Positions 1 to 10,410 of a stretch of 44,648 bases of DNA are shown piece after piece (position 1 is the stretch's first letter; each line of letters begins with the position of its first letter). The position numbers and the translations under genes are program-made. The notes below the pieces were generated by a model, which was not told the DNA's origin, ran no database searches, and saw only the letters and a list, made by a program, of their open reading frames with translations. Source of the DNA: Chara braunii (lineage: Eukaryota; Streptophyta; Charophyceae; Charales; Characeae); the NCBI GenBank assembly GCA_003427395.1, contig BFEA01000006.1:4673865-4718512 (forward strand), in the 5' to 3' direction.

Positions 1-696
1 GAAGAAGAAAGAGGCGAGGTAGGGAGAAGGAAGGAGAAGGGTGGTGAGGAAGGAGAAGACGGCAGCCATAGCTGACCGGCAGGGTTGACCGGGGGTGTTG
101 ACCGGGAGTTGACCGGGGGTCAACTGCAGCGTTGATCAAGCGTTGACCCAAGCGTTAACCAAGACAGTTGACCACAATTTTGACCAAGCTGGTCAAGTCT
201 GTTTGTCTCTTCTTTCTGCATTGAGTCTCTTCTGTCCAGGTGATAGGAACTTTGTGGATGAAGGATACGGCCTTGTTGACCAAACCCACACGGGCTGAGT
301 AGGGCTAAAGACTGTCTGACGACTCGACTGTCCCGGAGGACACGAACCCTCCCAAGGACCGGTACTGACCGGCGGGCTGCTCGTTGTGGCACGGTAGGCC
401 CAAAATCCGAGCTGTGGGCTACACAACAGGCCGTCTAAGTCTTGAGAAGACCTGCTGATCGCGTCGTCCTGTCTGCGACGTTAAATAGTTCCTGAGGAGT
501 TACGGGGGATCTCCTTAAATGCCTCCTGATCAGCAACTGGTCTTGCAATGACAGCCTTAGAGGTCTAGGCTAGAGACCCTAGTTGACAGGATCCTGTCCA
601 GATTCTGTACTTAGATTGAGTCAGTAGGTTTGTCAGTCAGGGGGTAGAGTCCAAGTGGTGAGGAGTGGAACCGTATCTGGTTGTGCACCTAGCACC
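1..696 (+). other. Leader or LTR remnant of element 1 (Ty3/Gypsy)
   Basis: This stretch lies directly upstream of the element 1 gag start and has no plausible reading frame. It begins in a purine-rich tract, runs through a cluster of TTGACC motifs, and ends in the gag leader. By position it should hold the 3' part of the 5' LTR, the primer binding site and the untranslated leader. I could not place a convincing LTR end or primer site, and the 5' end of the element lies outside the window. Confidence 0.5.
85..281 (+). promoter_or_regulatory. Cluster of TTGACC (W-box-like) motifs
   Basis: The hexamer TTGACC occurs at 85-90, 98-103, 109-114, 143-148, 168-173, 180-185 and 276-281. Its complement GGTCAA occurs at 118-123 and 191-196. 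Near-matches (TTGATC, TTAACC) lie between them. TTGAC followed by C or T is the known core of the plant W-box bound by WRKY factors. Nine hits in under 200 bp, upstream of a retroelement gag, suggest an enhancer-like array. Use by the element is inferred. Confidence 0.5.
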
Positions 697-2630
697 ATGG
701 TGGACACGCGTAGTGGAAAGAGCACTGCCCCACAGTCCGAGGCCGAACAGGCCCGGATTGCCGCCCTCCTGAGAGAGAGAAAAGAGAAGAAAGAGCTCCT
801 CAAGCAGGCGAAGTTAAAAGCAATCGCAGAGGAGCAGGCAACGAAGAAGAAGAAGTTGGAAGAAGAGATGATGAGGTTACAGAAGAAGAACCCCTTGAAA
901 GGAGGCGTGGAGGAGATAGAGGAGAGACATGTGGCACGAAGGGAGAGGACGCATGGATGGAGAAGAAAATTAGCGAGCGGGTAGCCAACTTATCGTTGGG
1001 CGAAGACGAAGAGGCATTGTTGTAGGTGCCGCAGGAGGAAAGAGAAGCATTCGCCAGGGTACTGGAAATGATGGAGGAGCCCCTGGAACGTCAGACAACA
1101 GAAGACGAAAAGAAGTTGGAGTGGAAGTTGCGTATGATGAGGGAGAAGAAGAGGACGGAGGAAGCCAACCGAGTGGCTAGAGAGGTGGAAAGAGTCCGGG
1201 CATGCAGACAGGAGATGCAGGCACAGGCAAAACCCCTGCGAAGTTAGATAAGATTATAGGGTACCTGGAGGTCCTGAGTGAGGCCTGGCTTGAGGAGCAT
1301 CAGGCCAATAAGGGTCAATATGTGACCTTGCATGCCATCAAGTCGGGCTTTAGAAAGTTTGCGCGCGACATGGTGACCCACGTCGGGACCGAGGTTCAGA
1401 GATTGAAGGAGGACGTAGATAAGTTATGTGCAGATGCCATTGCAGGTGCCATTGAAAGCGCCGAAGTAGTGGCCACGACAGAAGTCGCGGCACGTCCCCG
1501 CAAGGAGCCTGTAAAGCTCAAATTCCCTGACGCTTATAGCAGGAAGACGGACGATAGCTTTGATAACTAGGAGGCCAGTACCAATACATATGTGTATCTG
1601 CAGCATATCGCCCCCGAGGAGCAAGTCCTCGTGGCCGTCCATGCATTGAAAGACAAAGAAGCCAGCTTCGCCAGGTCCCTTGCACGCGCCGCTGATTGAG
1701 AGCATAACATGATCGCGTATTCTAGGCTTACCCCTCTCTCCACTTTCCTCAAACTCCTGCGAGAGAGGTTCGCTGACGTCATGAGAGACGTCAAGGCCTC
1801 GGACGAATTGCATCCACTCGCGATAGTGGAGGAGTGCGCTAGCACTCGAAGCTGCCATGGACGACTTGGTAGCCGTCCCACACCACGGGGTCACTGAGAA
1901 CTAGTTGGTCCAATTGTTTTATCGTGCCATGGCAGAGCCCTTGCGAGGGTACTTCTTTGACAAAACCCAACAGCCCAACATCACATATGACGCATTGAGT
2001 GGGGAAGTGGTCTTGTTTGAGGTCAAGTCCATGCCAGTTTCCACTTTCTGGCATAAAGACTTACATAAGGGCAAAAAGTGGAAAGGTCGTACCATCTCGG
2101 GCCAAGTTAGGGCCAAGGATCATTTGATCCTTACTGTAGACGAAGGTGGTACAGACGAGGTCCCCTACAGTCAGATTGAGTGGGGGCTCGAGGAGGAGGA
2201 CAGTAGTGTAGGCCAGGGGAGGACCTATGCTGTTGTCGCGGCTGGAGGGAGGCCGCAAAGTAGAAGAGGAAGTCAGGGCCAAAGGGGCCAGGCCACGGGA
2301 CGTCGAGGACCGGGCGCACAGGAGGTTGGCGGTCAAGGGAACCGTTAAGTCGGAGGTAGGGGTCAAGGTCCCCCGTCAAATCGTCAAGGTCCCAGTCGGT
2401 CCCCGCAGCGATGAGGTGGAGGATCACCTCAAAGGAAAGGAGGTTGGCACCCAGGTTGGCCACAAGGTCGGCCTTGGGAAGATCTGGGTCTGGACCAGAA
2501 AGTGTGGCAGCAACGTATGGAGCAGGGCCATTGCATTTACTGTGGTGACCCTGCCCATATTTTTAAATTTTGTCCTAAGTATAGACAGGCTCGATGGGCT
2601 GCCCAGGAGTCAAGAGGCAGCCGCCGGTAG
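697..2630 (+). pseudogene. gag: Element 1 gag (Ty3/Gypsy), broken
   Basis: This is the capsid and nucleocapsid polyprotein of a plus-strand Ty3/Gypsy element. The ATG at 697 starts a basic and acidic N-terminus (MVDTRSGKS) rich in K/E heptads, probably coiled coil. The frame is broken several times: a stop at 982-984, then open pieces at about 1026-1247, 1202-1570 and 1905-2348. The middle carries a gag-like helical region (FARDMVTHVGTEV, then LKFPDAYS near 1525). A CCHC zinc knuckle of form C-x2-C-x4-H-x4-C lies at 2532-2573 (CIYCGDPAHIFKFC). The last piece stops at 2628-2630. The protease frame follows and overlaps it. The sequence style is one I associate with Chara braunii retroelements, without a search to confirm it. 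Confidence 0.8.
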
Positions 2631-3751
2631 GGGTAGCAACTGCCCCTACTATTAGGCCATGTGGGGAAGCGAGCGCGTGCGTACAGGAAACTCCCATACC
2701 ACATGACCCTTCGGCAGAGGTTGCAGGCCCGTGCCTAGTTAGCTGTCCAGAGACTGCTTGTGTTAGCATCTCTCTAGGCACTTCCCTCATAGGTGTGGCA
2801 AAAGAGTTGAAGGAGAGGATGCTTGCCTGGGCCAAAATGAAGAAAGATAGTAAAGGACAGCTAGTGTTAGTTGATGTAGAAGTTTTCAGGAGCAGAGTAG
2901 GGGCCCTTATAGATTCAGGGGCTACTCGTAGTTATATTAGTCGTAAAGCGCTGAAGAAGTTGAGGCTAGGATTGAAAGTCCAAAAGTTAGAAGACTCCAT
3001 AGTTAGTGTCCTCGCAGACAACCGCACTATGCGTGTTCAGGACTACGTAGAGGGAGTCCAAGCGTATTTCCACCTAGAGAAAGATGGGAAGGTGGAGAAA
3101 GTTCTCCATTCCCTGACTCTCCTCGTTCAGGATGACCTTCCTTTCGACATAGTCCTAGGTATGGACTGGGTAGAGGCAGCAGGGGCCACACTCCACTTGA
3201 GAGCGCATGAGTGTAGGCTCCCTAGGCCGTCAGGCGAGGTTAAGACTGCCCGCCTGTTTCATGTGTCTAGAGTAGATAACTCCTTGGCACATTGCTGTCT
3301 CAGTGCTCCCGCGTTCGCGCGATTAGTTAAAAAGGAGCAGTTAGAGGAGCAGGTCTTTGTAGCTTATGTGAGGCCTGTCACTGAGCCTCAAGAAGAGGAG
3401 CCCATAGACCCAGCTATTACCAAGCAGCTGGAAGAGTTTAAGGATTTGACAGAGCCGCCGACAAGAGTAGTGTCGCGGCCAATCCAGCACCGTATAGAGA
3501 TAAAGCATGGCAGTAGGACTCCTAGGGGAGCAATTTACAGGATGTCCTCTAGGGAGTTAGAGGAGCTGCACAAGCAGTTAGATGAGATCCTTGAGAAAGG
3601 TTGGATAAGGCCCAGTTCGTCTCCTTTTGGAGCACCGGTACTATTTGTCCCCAAGAAGGAAGGAGAATTGTGGAAGCGCTGCCACAACGACTTGTGTGAA
3701 GTGGTCTGCAGTGAGCCCGAGGACGAAGTGGGCGAGAGAGAAAGAGCTTAG
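2594..3751 (+). pseudogene. pol: Element 1 protease and truncated reverse transcriptase
   Basis: This frame holds a retropepsin-like aspartic protease followed by the start of a Ty3-type reverse transcriptase. The protease active site is LIDSGATRSYIS near 2915, and its second conserved stretch is FDIVLGMDWVEAAG near 3160. The RT entry motif YRMSSRELEELHKQLDEIL near 3540 is followed by GWIRPSSSPFGAPVLFVPKK, ending near 3660. Homology stops at about 3672, in front of where the first RT catalytic block should be. The last ~25 codons, to the stop near 3749, do not look like polymerase. RNase H and integrase are absent, so element 1 was cut off by deletion or recombination. The true start is uncertain because the frame overlaps the end of gag and may have been expressed by frameshifting. 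Confidence 0.85.
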
Positions 3752-4408
3752 CCATAGCGATAGGGTAGCAGCGGCCATAGCCGCCATAGCTGTAGTTAGC
3801 GTGCAGTGTGTGTGTGTGTGTGTGTACAGAGTATCGTGCGTGGGATATCCAGGGTGATCCTGTGTGTGCAAACAGAGAGTTGTGTGGGCACTGTGTCGCC
3901 ATAACCATTGAAGTGAACTTGTATCCGAACTGACTTCTCGGCTACCATATCTCTGAGTTTTGAGTGGGCGCTTGTAGCCAGTTTGCTGCGCACCTGTTTG
4001 CATACATGTGAAGTGTGAAAGATAGCGAGTCTGATTGCACCTGCGACTATCGCCGCCACTCGAACAACAACAACATAACTCTCTCCCCCTCGTGCATGTA
4101 CGCCGGTGGCAATGGCTGCCACTCCTGTCGCATGCCTAATGCCAAATATCATAACCAAGAACCAACCTCTCAGAGGTAAAGCAAAAATAGCATAGCAGAA
4201 GACTGAAATACCAAGATCGGACTCAACAGGAACAACGACAAGACTAGACAACCATCATCATCACATGTGTGGGAAAGGACTCCGCGCTGCAGTCATAGAA
4301 GGGGCACTGAGTCCAAACATCATGCATGGACGAAGCAGGGGAGGAGAGACGAAGGGAAGAGGAGACAGGGAGATCAGCCACCATAGACCGATGAACCCAG
4401 TCTCCAAT
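3673..4408. other. Gene-free stretch with a GT microsatellite
   Basis: No supportable gene is present. A (GT)n tract lies at about 3806-3824. Part of the stretch (about 4180-4360) loosely resembles the element 2 LTR near 9880-9990: both have a CATCATCATCACA or CATCCTCATCACA stretch, then a GTCC..CATGCA word pair, then a GA-rich tail. It could be a diverged LTR remnant, but I could not find its ends. Confidence 0.35.
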
Positions 4409-4578
4409 GTATCCCCAATGTCGTTGCTCATATAATATCCAAGTCGCAATGTCACGGAAACGGGCACAGCCCGAAAGTCACAAAGTCTCTCTCTCTCTCT
4501 CTCNGTATCCCCAATGTCGTTGCTCATATAATATCCAAGTCGCAATGTCACGGAAACGGGCACAGCCCGAAAGTCACA

Positions 4579-4600
<22 letters not shown>
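4409..4600. repeat. 95-nt duplication split by a single N
   Basis: The segment 4409-4503 is repeated from 4505, with a single N at 4504 between the copies. Both copies begin GTATCCCCAATGTCGTTG and run into a CT repeat. Perfect duplicates touching an N are typical of a scaffold join in which overlapping contig ends were not merged, so this is probably an assembly artefact and not a biological repeat. Confidence 0.8.
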
Positions 4601-4676
<76 letters not shown>

Positions 4677-4726
4677 TATCAAGAACAAGAGCTCCGGAGT
4701 AGAAGGATTGATGAAGAGCAGGAGGG

Positions 4727-4758
<32 letters not shown>

Positions 4759-4763
4759 GAGAG
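4582..4763. repeat. Compound CT / CA / GA microsatellite
   Basis: A long (CT)n tract runs from about 4582 to 4655 and passes directly into (CA)n to about 4676. A (GA)n tract follows at about 4726-4763. Reading frames across this area are artefacts of the simple repeats. Confidence 0.95.
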
Positions 4764-4878
4764 GGGTTCCATCTTTTATATCCACTCCCAATCTTCTACG
4801 AATTTTCGTTTTTTTAATTACTCAGCAAATCATAGTGAAATTTTAGAGGTGGGTACGCCAGGATGTGGCCTATCTACC

Positions 4879-4895
4879 AAAAAAAAAAAAAAAAA
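4879..4895 (+). repeat. Poly(A) tract, possible retroposon tail
   Basis: Seventeen adenines follow CTACC. This may be the tail of a retroposed sequence, but I found no target duplication around it and no match to the LINE 3' end at 9770-9850. Confidence 0.4.
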
Positions 4896-4997
4896 CTTTG
4901 GCCCTGAAATGGGGTTTGGCAAGGCCCAAACCCCTTCAAGCAAACCCCTTCAAGGACATGCCCTACCCGAACGACCCGGGGGCCTCTGAATGTTCGG

Positions 4998-5226
4998 CCT
5001 AGTAAATAGAGTAAAGTACAGTAGAGAAGAGAATGGAGTAGAGAACATAGTAGAAAATAGAGCAGAGCAGAGACTGAAGTGGAGTGCAATAGAGTACACT
5101 AGAGCAGAGTAGAGTAGAGCAAAATAGAGAAGAGTAAAGGACCCCGGTAGAGTTAAAGAGTAGAGAAGAAGACAGAGTAGAGATTAGAGAGAAAGAAGAG
5201 TAGAGCAGAGCTTAGAGTAAAGTAGA
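4998..5226. repeat. Degenerate AGAGTAG / AGAGCAG satellite
   Basis: Some 230 bp consist of loosely repeated 5- to 7-mers such as AGAGTAG, AGAGCAG and AGTAAAG, with almost no C or T outside the unit. The same units reappear at about 5457-5490, at the start of the next tandem copy of the ~260-bp repeat. Confidence 0.8.
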
Positions 5227-5700
5227 GAGCTCAATCATTCTCCTAGACTCTCCTAAAGGAGGCTATGGCCTCCTAGGATGCTCTGAAATGTGGCGGCCTC
5301 TAGGGCATGCAAAACTCCTGTCTCCCCCCTCCCTCTCTTGTGTGCTCCACTCACTTCCACTCACCTTCCTTAGGCCTTCCTCCTCCCAGGACAGTGTTAG
5401 GTCCACCATAGCTAGGAAGGCCCAAGAGAGCTCAATCCTTTTCCCAGACTCTCCTAAAGTAGAGTAGAGCAGAGCTTAAGAGTAAAGTAGCGAGCTCAAT
5501 CCTTCTCCTAGACTCTCCTAATGTAGGCTATGGCCTCCTAGGATGCTCTGAAATCTGGCGGCTTCTAGAGCATGCAAAACTCCTGTCTCTATCCTCCCTC
5601 CCTTGTGTGCTCCGCTCATTTCCACTCACCTTCCTCAGGCCTTCCTCCTCCCAGGACAGGGGTAGGTCCGCCATAGTAGGAAGGCCCAAGAGGCGAGTTT
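5196..5700 (+). repeat. Tandem ~260-bp repeat, two copies
   Basis: Two direct copies are visible, about 5196-5456 and 5457-5700. Each starts with an AGAGTAG-type tract, then GAGCTCAATC, a CCTAGACTCTCCTAA stretch, GCATGCAAAACTCCTGTCTC, and ends in a CTTCCTCCTCCCAGGACAG block. Copy 1 also contains a short extra start (GAGCTCAATCC) near 5428. No coding capacity is evident. Confidence 0.85.
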
Positions 5701-5882
5701 GGGCGGTCCTCGGAGGACGAAGCCCTGAGGAAGGTGAGGGAAGTTGAGTGGAGCACATGAGGGAGAGGAGGGTAGAGCAAGGAGTTTTGCATGCTCTAGA
5801 GCAGCCCTAGGTGACCGTCAGATTGCGGAGCACCCTAGGAAGCCATAGCCTCCTCTAGGAGAGTCTAGGAGAAGGCTTGAGA
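5492..5882. repeat. Long inverted repeat (foldback)
   Basis: The second tandem copy (left arm about 5492-5650) is followed after roughly 65 nt by its imperfect reverse complement (right arm about 5715-5882). Matching pairs include TTCTCCTAGACTCTCCTA with its complement near 5855-5875, and GCATGCAAAACTCCT with its complement near 5780-5795. Transcribed RNA would fold into a stem of more than 150 bp. Confidence 0.8.
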
Positions 5883-5885
5883 GGG

Positions 5886-7153
5886 TTGGGCCGCATCAAG
5901 ACTGCCAAGGGAGACTCTTCAACTAAAAAGGTTAGTGGAAAGTGGAAGGGGGGGGGCTGTTGAGCTCCTTCTAGCCTTTCTTCTCTCTCCTACAGCCTGA
6001 GGGGTATGGCATGCCCCACGCCCCCCAAGGCCAGCGCCACTCTCCCTCACCTCTCACTCTCTCCCACTAGCTTGAGCATTCACTAGGCTCCGAAGGTGTA
6101 GTGTTTCAACCGTAGGCATTTGGGCAGCATTTGGGTGCCAAGAGAAAGTATGAGTGCAGCTGGCAGCCTCCCTTTGTTAAGTAGATTGTCCGCTTCTCTT
6201 GAGACAGCCTTTGGGCCTCCCAACCTGATTATGGGAGGTCCGGGACACATCCCAAGGCCTCCCCTTGCCTCTAGGCCTCTCTCGGCTCAACTGGTCCAGG
6301 TACATGCAGTTCGAGGTGTGGGCCTCAACTCGGACTGCATGAGGCTGCTCAAAAGTGTGTACTTTCGGGCCTCCATGCTGCCCCTTAGATCTGGATGATG
6401 AAGGGACAGCCTTGATAAAGTTTAGAGGTCTTTTTGGCACTCCACCCAATTTTCCCCTTTCCCACTCAAATTTGGTGAGTGGTCCGAGATAGACCTCGTT
6501 TCATCCTAGACCATAGATCCAGCCATTTTCAATAGCCAGATCTTACCTGATTTACTTTTGAGCGGGCCTAGGTTCAACTTATAGCCCTTAGGGGCGCCAT
6601 GGGCCCCTGTGGGTTGGTTGCTGCACGCAACATCTCCAACCAACCGGTACCTCAATTGGTTGCAGATTGTTGGGGCCCAGCGAAGATGTTGAGGCCCAGG
6701 GCAGTCATAGTTGGGCCCCAGGCACATTCTGGAAGGGTCCTGGGTGCAGTAACTGAGACATGGCGCAGCCAGTCCAGCCAGGCCACTAGCCTTGCAGCCA
6801 GCACAAAAGGAAGTGAGGGTCCTTCACTTCACACATTCTGGTCGGCTGGACAGCGGCAGCGCTGCTCGAGCTCTCACCGGCTGGAGGAGAGCCTGGCCAA
6901 AACGAAGAAAGGCGCTGGTGCGGCGAGGTGGGATCTGAGGGCCCAGGTGGCAGAACGCAGCAACGACAACCAGTCTGCTGGCATCATAGCTGGAGGAGGA
7001 AGGTAGAGATGCTTCGGCTGAGGGACCGTCGAGGAAGTCAAGGAGAAGTGGCGATGTGATGAGGCGCTTATCTCGTGGGGAAGGAGCAGGTTGTTTCACT
7101 TGGAATCTTCATTCGTCATCGGGCTGATGCTCTTCATAGCAGACATGTTGTAG
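5886..7153. other. Gene-free flank left of element 2
   Basis: I see nothing supportable here beyond GGCCC-rich short words near 6230-6310 and 6590-6730. The open frames are short, lack family motifs and look like chance. This is the DNA into which element 2 inserted. Confidence 0.5.
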
Positions 7154-7154
7154 C

Positions 7155-7158
7155 TAGG
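7155..7158. other. Left target-site duplication of element 2 (TAGG)
   Basis: TAGG directly precedes the LTR start TGTTACATG. The same four bases follow the other LTR at 36050-36053. The match is short, so it supports the element boundaries without proving them. Confidence 0.6.
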
Positions 7159-7406
7159 TGTTACATGCCCAGTTGGGCGATGTACATATATAACCAAGGA
7201 TCCGCAATGTGATAAAAAGGACTGGACGGACAATGCAGTGCTAGTGGAATCTCAACCAGCAGTGTACATCCTGATACATACAAAAATGGTGCTTTGTAGC
7301 GCAGCGGAAGACTTAGATATAAGTCCTAACCTGACCGGGACTGACCTCTATCACATAGTGCAAGACAGCGCAACAGAATGCTCGAATACCAATGACTAGC
7401 TCAATC

Positions 7407-7419
7407 AATGTCGCAACGC
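7407..7419. other. Target-site duplication of the LINE (left copy)
   Basis: AATGTCGCAACGC occurs here and again at 9868-9880, directly after the poly(A). The undisturbed LTR at 35126-35140 carries the site once, which confirms the empty target. Confidence 0.9.
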
Positions 7420-7420
7420 T

Positions 7421-7900
7421 AACCAGAAACCCTCACACACTGCTTAATAGAGTGCCCACCCACACAAACATTATGGAACAGGTGTTCGTCAATGTGGACA
7501 AGTATAATAGAAACGGAGTTCCGAAAAGACAAATTCTTCCTACTAACAGCGATAAGGACTAGATACTAGAACTACAATATGGATCATCTGGAGAGCAAGA
7601 TGCTTGGATACAATAAGGAAGAAGAGGATATTGGTAAACGAATCATGGGAGGAAGCTAGAGAATTGATGGAAGCAGAAATAAGAATAAAATGGAAGAAAA
7701 CCTTGAACAAGAAGGACAAAGAAGATATAGACAGCAAGAAAAACATAATCCAGAAGGAATTTGAGGAGAGATGGTCAAGGAACGGGCTAATCGCAAAAGT
7801 TACTGACAGGACATTACACTTCTCAAACTCGTGGAAACAGAATGATGAAAATCAAACAGCAAAAAATGAGCAAAGCATACCGATGGACCTAGAGGAGTAG
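7421..7900 (+). pseudogene. LINE reverse transcriptase C-terminus (zf-RVT-like end)
   Basis: This is the carboxy-terminal tail of a LINE ORF2-type protein. The first codons after the insertion point read ETLTHCLIECPPTQTLW, the style of the zinc-binding domain found at the C-terminus of many plant LINE polymerases (a Cys and His spaced around ETLxH..xxCP). The frame then breaks near 7500-7560. It continues from about 7569 (TTIWIIWRARCLDTIRKKR) and stays open through a K/E-rich tail to the stop near 7898-7900. The endonuclease and the catalytic polymerase core are missing through 5' truncation, as is usual for LINE insertions. No function is expected from this copy. Confidence 0.75.
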
Positions 7901-9367
7901 AAAAAGAAAGAAGACAAAAGTTTCGGGGCCAAGCTGTCTCAATACGATCAGGATAGCGAAAACGGGCAAAACCAGTACCCTCCTCGAAAACTGGGACATA
8001 AAGGGTTCCTGGAAAGAGCACAAATAAAGAAGGGCTCGTTCCCTTCTGCCACAGAAAAAGGAAAAAACGCTGACTATAAGGACACCCCTATCACCAGCCC
8101 CTCCCACTTCTGGTGCACAATGGTTTTGCCCGCTACGGAGCTGGACATATGCCACCACACCTGGACCCTCTCCCACACCGACCTAACACCCCCCCACTAC
8201 CTCCAGCCTTAAGGAAGTGACAGATTATCAGACGAGAGACTTGACACTTTGGATTTCAATCTTCCCATCCCCCATTCCCGAGAAACCCATCCAGCTTCTC
8301 TGGACTAACATTCCGGATCAAGACTCGAAAAGCAAAAACGATATGGTTTGGTCTCATCAGGAAGGTGACGCTACGGGTCATATGGAAAGAGAGAAGCAGC
8401 ACAACAACTGAAGGGCGACCCAACCCAAGGAGGAAAGGTTTGGACGAATTCCAATCAATGGTACAGGCCGAGTTTCACTGCAGATGGCAGAAAACCAAGT
8501 AAACATGGTTAGAGGATGAGGAGCAGCAAAAGAGGGGGAGACAAAGTTATGACAACAATTGGTTGATAAACAACAAGATTGCAGAAACACGAGAAGATAG
8601 GACCGGACGGAAAGAGTGGCACAACTCATTATCAGAAGGGAGCTACCCACAACGGACAACTACGGGTGGACTATTTACTCCTCAAAAAGCAGACGGACGA
8701 GGATAACACGGTAGGGGTCCAGGAGTAAAGGGATAAAGATAAAAAAGTTCAGAGACGGGCAGCAGAGCACCAAGAGTCAGGGGGGCAGCGGAGTCAAAGA
8801 CAGATAGGGAAACACGTATGGGGACAACATAGCTAGGACATGAACTCAAGAGGGATTGGGGGCCCAGGGTATGACACCATCTCTGCTTCTAGAGCCAATG
8901 ACTGGGGGTTCGGAAAGGAAGGACAAGTTTGGAGGGTAGATGGAACTAGAGGAGCGGCCTGCTAGGGCACTGCAAAGAGAGGGGTTAGGCGTTAGGGTTT
9001 TAAGACGATATTTACGTACGAAAAAAAATCCTTGAAGTAAAAAAAAAAAGGTTATTTCTGGGAGAAGCGGGTATGTTCTTCCTAGGAGAAGAGCCAAGCA
9101 GACGACGAAAGTCGAGACATTCGCTCCCTGAAGACAGGACATAGCAAGCAGGTACCCCGAAGAGTCTGGATATTGAAAGATTACCAAATGGCAAGGAGGC
9201 AAGGTTGGCCAAGTCTGACTAATCAGAAGGATTGACACATCACATAAAAAAGCAAGGATTGCTACAACACGCAAGGAGACCTGGTTTGTGAAACAGATCC
9301 TGGAAACAAGAGATATTGGAGCAAGGTTGACTCAAAGGTATGTCGGAGTATGGGTACACAAGCAGAG

Positions 9368-9510
9368 GGTTTAGGGTTTAAGGGTTTAGTGAAGAATAAA
9401 ACCGGGGGGGGGGGGGGGGGGAACAAATAAAATGGGAAAGAAAATCAAGATAATCTTACTACCGAGATTGGGTTACAATTCTTTGTTTAGGGTTTAGGGT
9501 TAAGGGTTTA
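9368..9510 (+). repeat. Telomere-like TTTAGGG motifs and poly(G) in the LINE 3' region
   Basis: Degenerate TTTAGGG units lie at 9368-9388 and 9485-9510, with a related word near 8987. Between the two main blocks, 9404-9421 is a run of 18 G. TTTAGGG is the plant-type telomere repeat. The blocks are too short and degenerate to be a telomere and belong to the LINE. Confidence 0.7.
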
Positions 9511-10296
9511 CAAGGAAATAAAGTAAATAGGATTTTGAGGTGAGAGACTGCAAAGAAGATTATAGGCGTCCCAGAAAGGTCTCACAAAACACACCTACCC
9601 GACAGTGTCACAGCTAAGAGGAACAAAATTGGGATCAAACGGATTGGTATGCAAATTTAGCATAGGCTAACTTAGGCAGGGGTGAGAGATGGTATATCCT
9701 TCCTCTGGTAAGTAATCAATGTCTTCTACTCGGGCCTCCCAATGGGGGAAAGCGTGCGCGTGTCTCTTATGTATTCCGTATTGACTTGTCGGGGGAAAGG
9801 AACCGGACTGTTGCTCCCCAGAATGGTAGGAGCCAGAGCCACGAGGCTTTGTAAAAAAAAAAAAAAAAATGTCGCAACGCAGACCAAACATACATCATCC
9901 TCATCACACGGTGTGAACGAGCCTGGCGCTACACACAGGAAGAATGCGCCGGGTCCAGATCATGCACAGATGAAGAGGAGGGAAGCAGATGAAGAAGAGG
10001 GGGGCGAGATGGGAATGTCGTCAACACCAAGTCTTCGTTACAAGTCCCAAATAATCCCTCGTCAAAATGTCTAAAGCCCAATGTCGAGTCTGGATCCAAA
10101 TGTCACCAATCCCGCTCTCTCGTAGTCTGCTGATGCAGAGAAGTCAGGTAGCGAGAGGGTGAAAGGGAGATGGTGGACTGAGAAGAAGAAGAAGAAGAAG
10201 AACTCTCTCTCTCTTCCATGTGCCAGGTACTAACTTGTGAAGATGGCGCTGTGCTGCAGGTACCTCAAAGACGAAGCTGGAGCTATAGCGTTGTAG

Positions 10297-10410
10297 GTAA
10301 GTCCCCCTGCCTCCGCCAATCTCTCTCTCTCTCTTTCTCTCTCCAATATTACTCTAACTCCTACTAGCGCCCAGCGCTGAAGACTACTGCTAACGCTACT
10401 ACTCCTGCAG
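10297..10410 (+). other. Intron-like 114-nt block present in only one LTR
   Basis: The block starts GTAAGT and ends CTCCTGCAG. It contains a pyrimidine-rich stretch and a CTAAC branch-point-like word at 10390-10394, about 16 nt before the terminal AG. Removing exactly this block makes the LTR collinear with the other copy (junction between 35553 and 35554). It lies on the plus strand, antisense to element 2. Confidence 0.55.

Larger units (their letters stand above)
7420..9867 (+). mobile_element. 5'-truncated LINE (non-LTR retrotransposon)
   Basis: The insertion of about 2.45 kb ends in a poly(A) run (9853-9867) and is flanked by a 13-bp target duplication. Comparison with the intact LTR at 35126 gives its exact borders. 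Only the C-terminal end of the LINE polymerase frame survives (7421-7900). The remaining ~1.95 kb is a long 3' untranslated region with telomere-like motifs (near 8987, 9368 and 9485) and an 18-G run at 9404-9421. The last ~100 bp match a second, minus-strand copy at 43972-44259. Confidence 0.9.

Noticed and set aside
4407-4817. Open frames of Ser/Leu or Arg/Glu repeats around 4400-4820
   Set aside because: They are translations of CT, CA and GA microsatellites and of a scaffold duplication around a single N.
9368-9510. A true internal telomere tract
   Set aside because: Only a few degenerate TTTAGGG units are present, and they lie within a LINE with defined borders.
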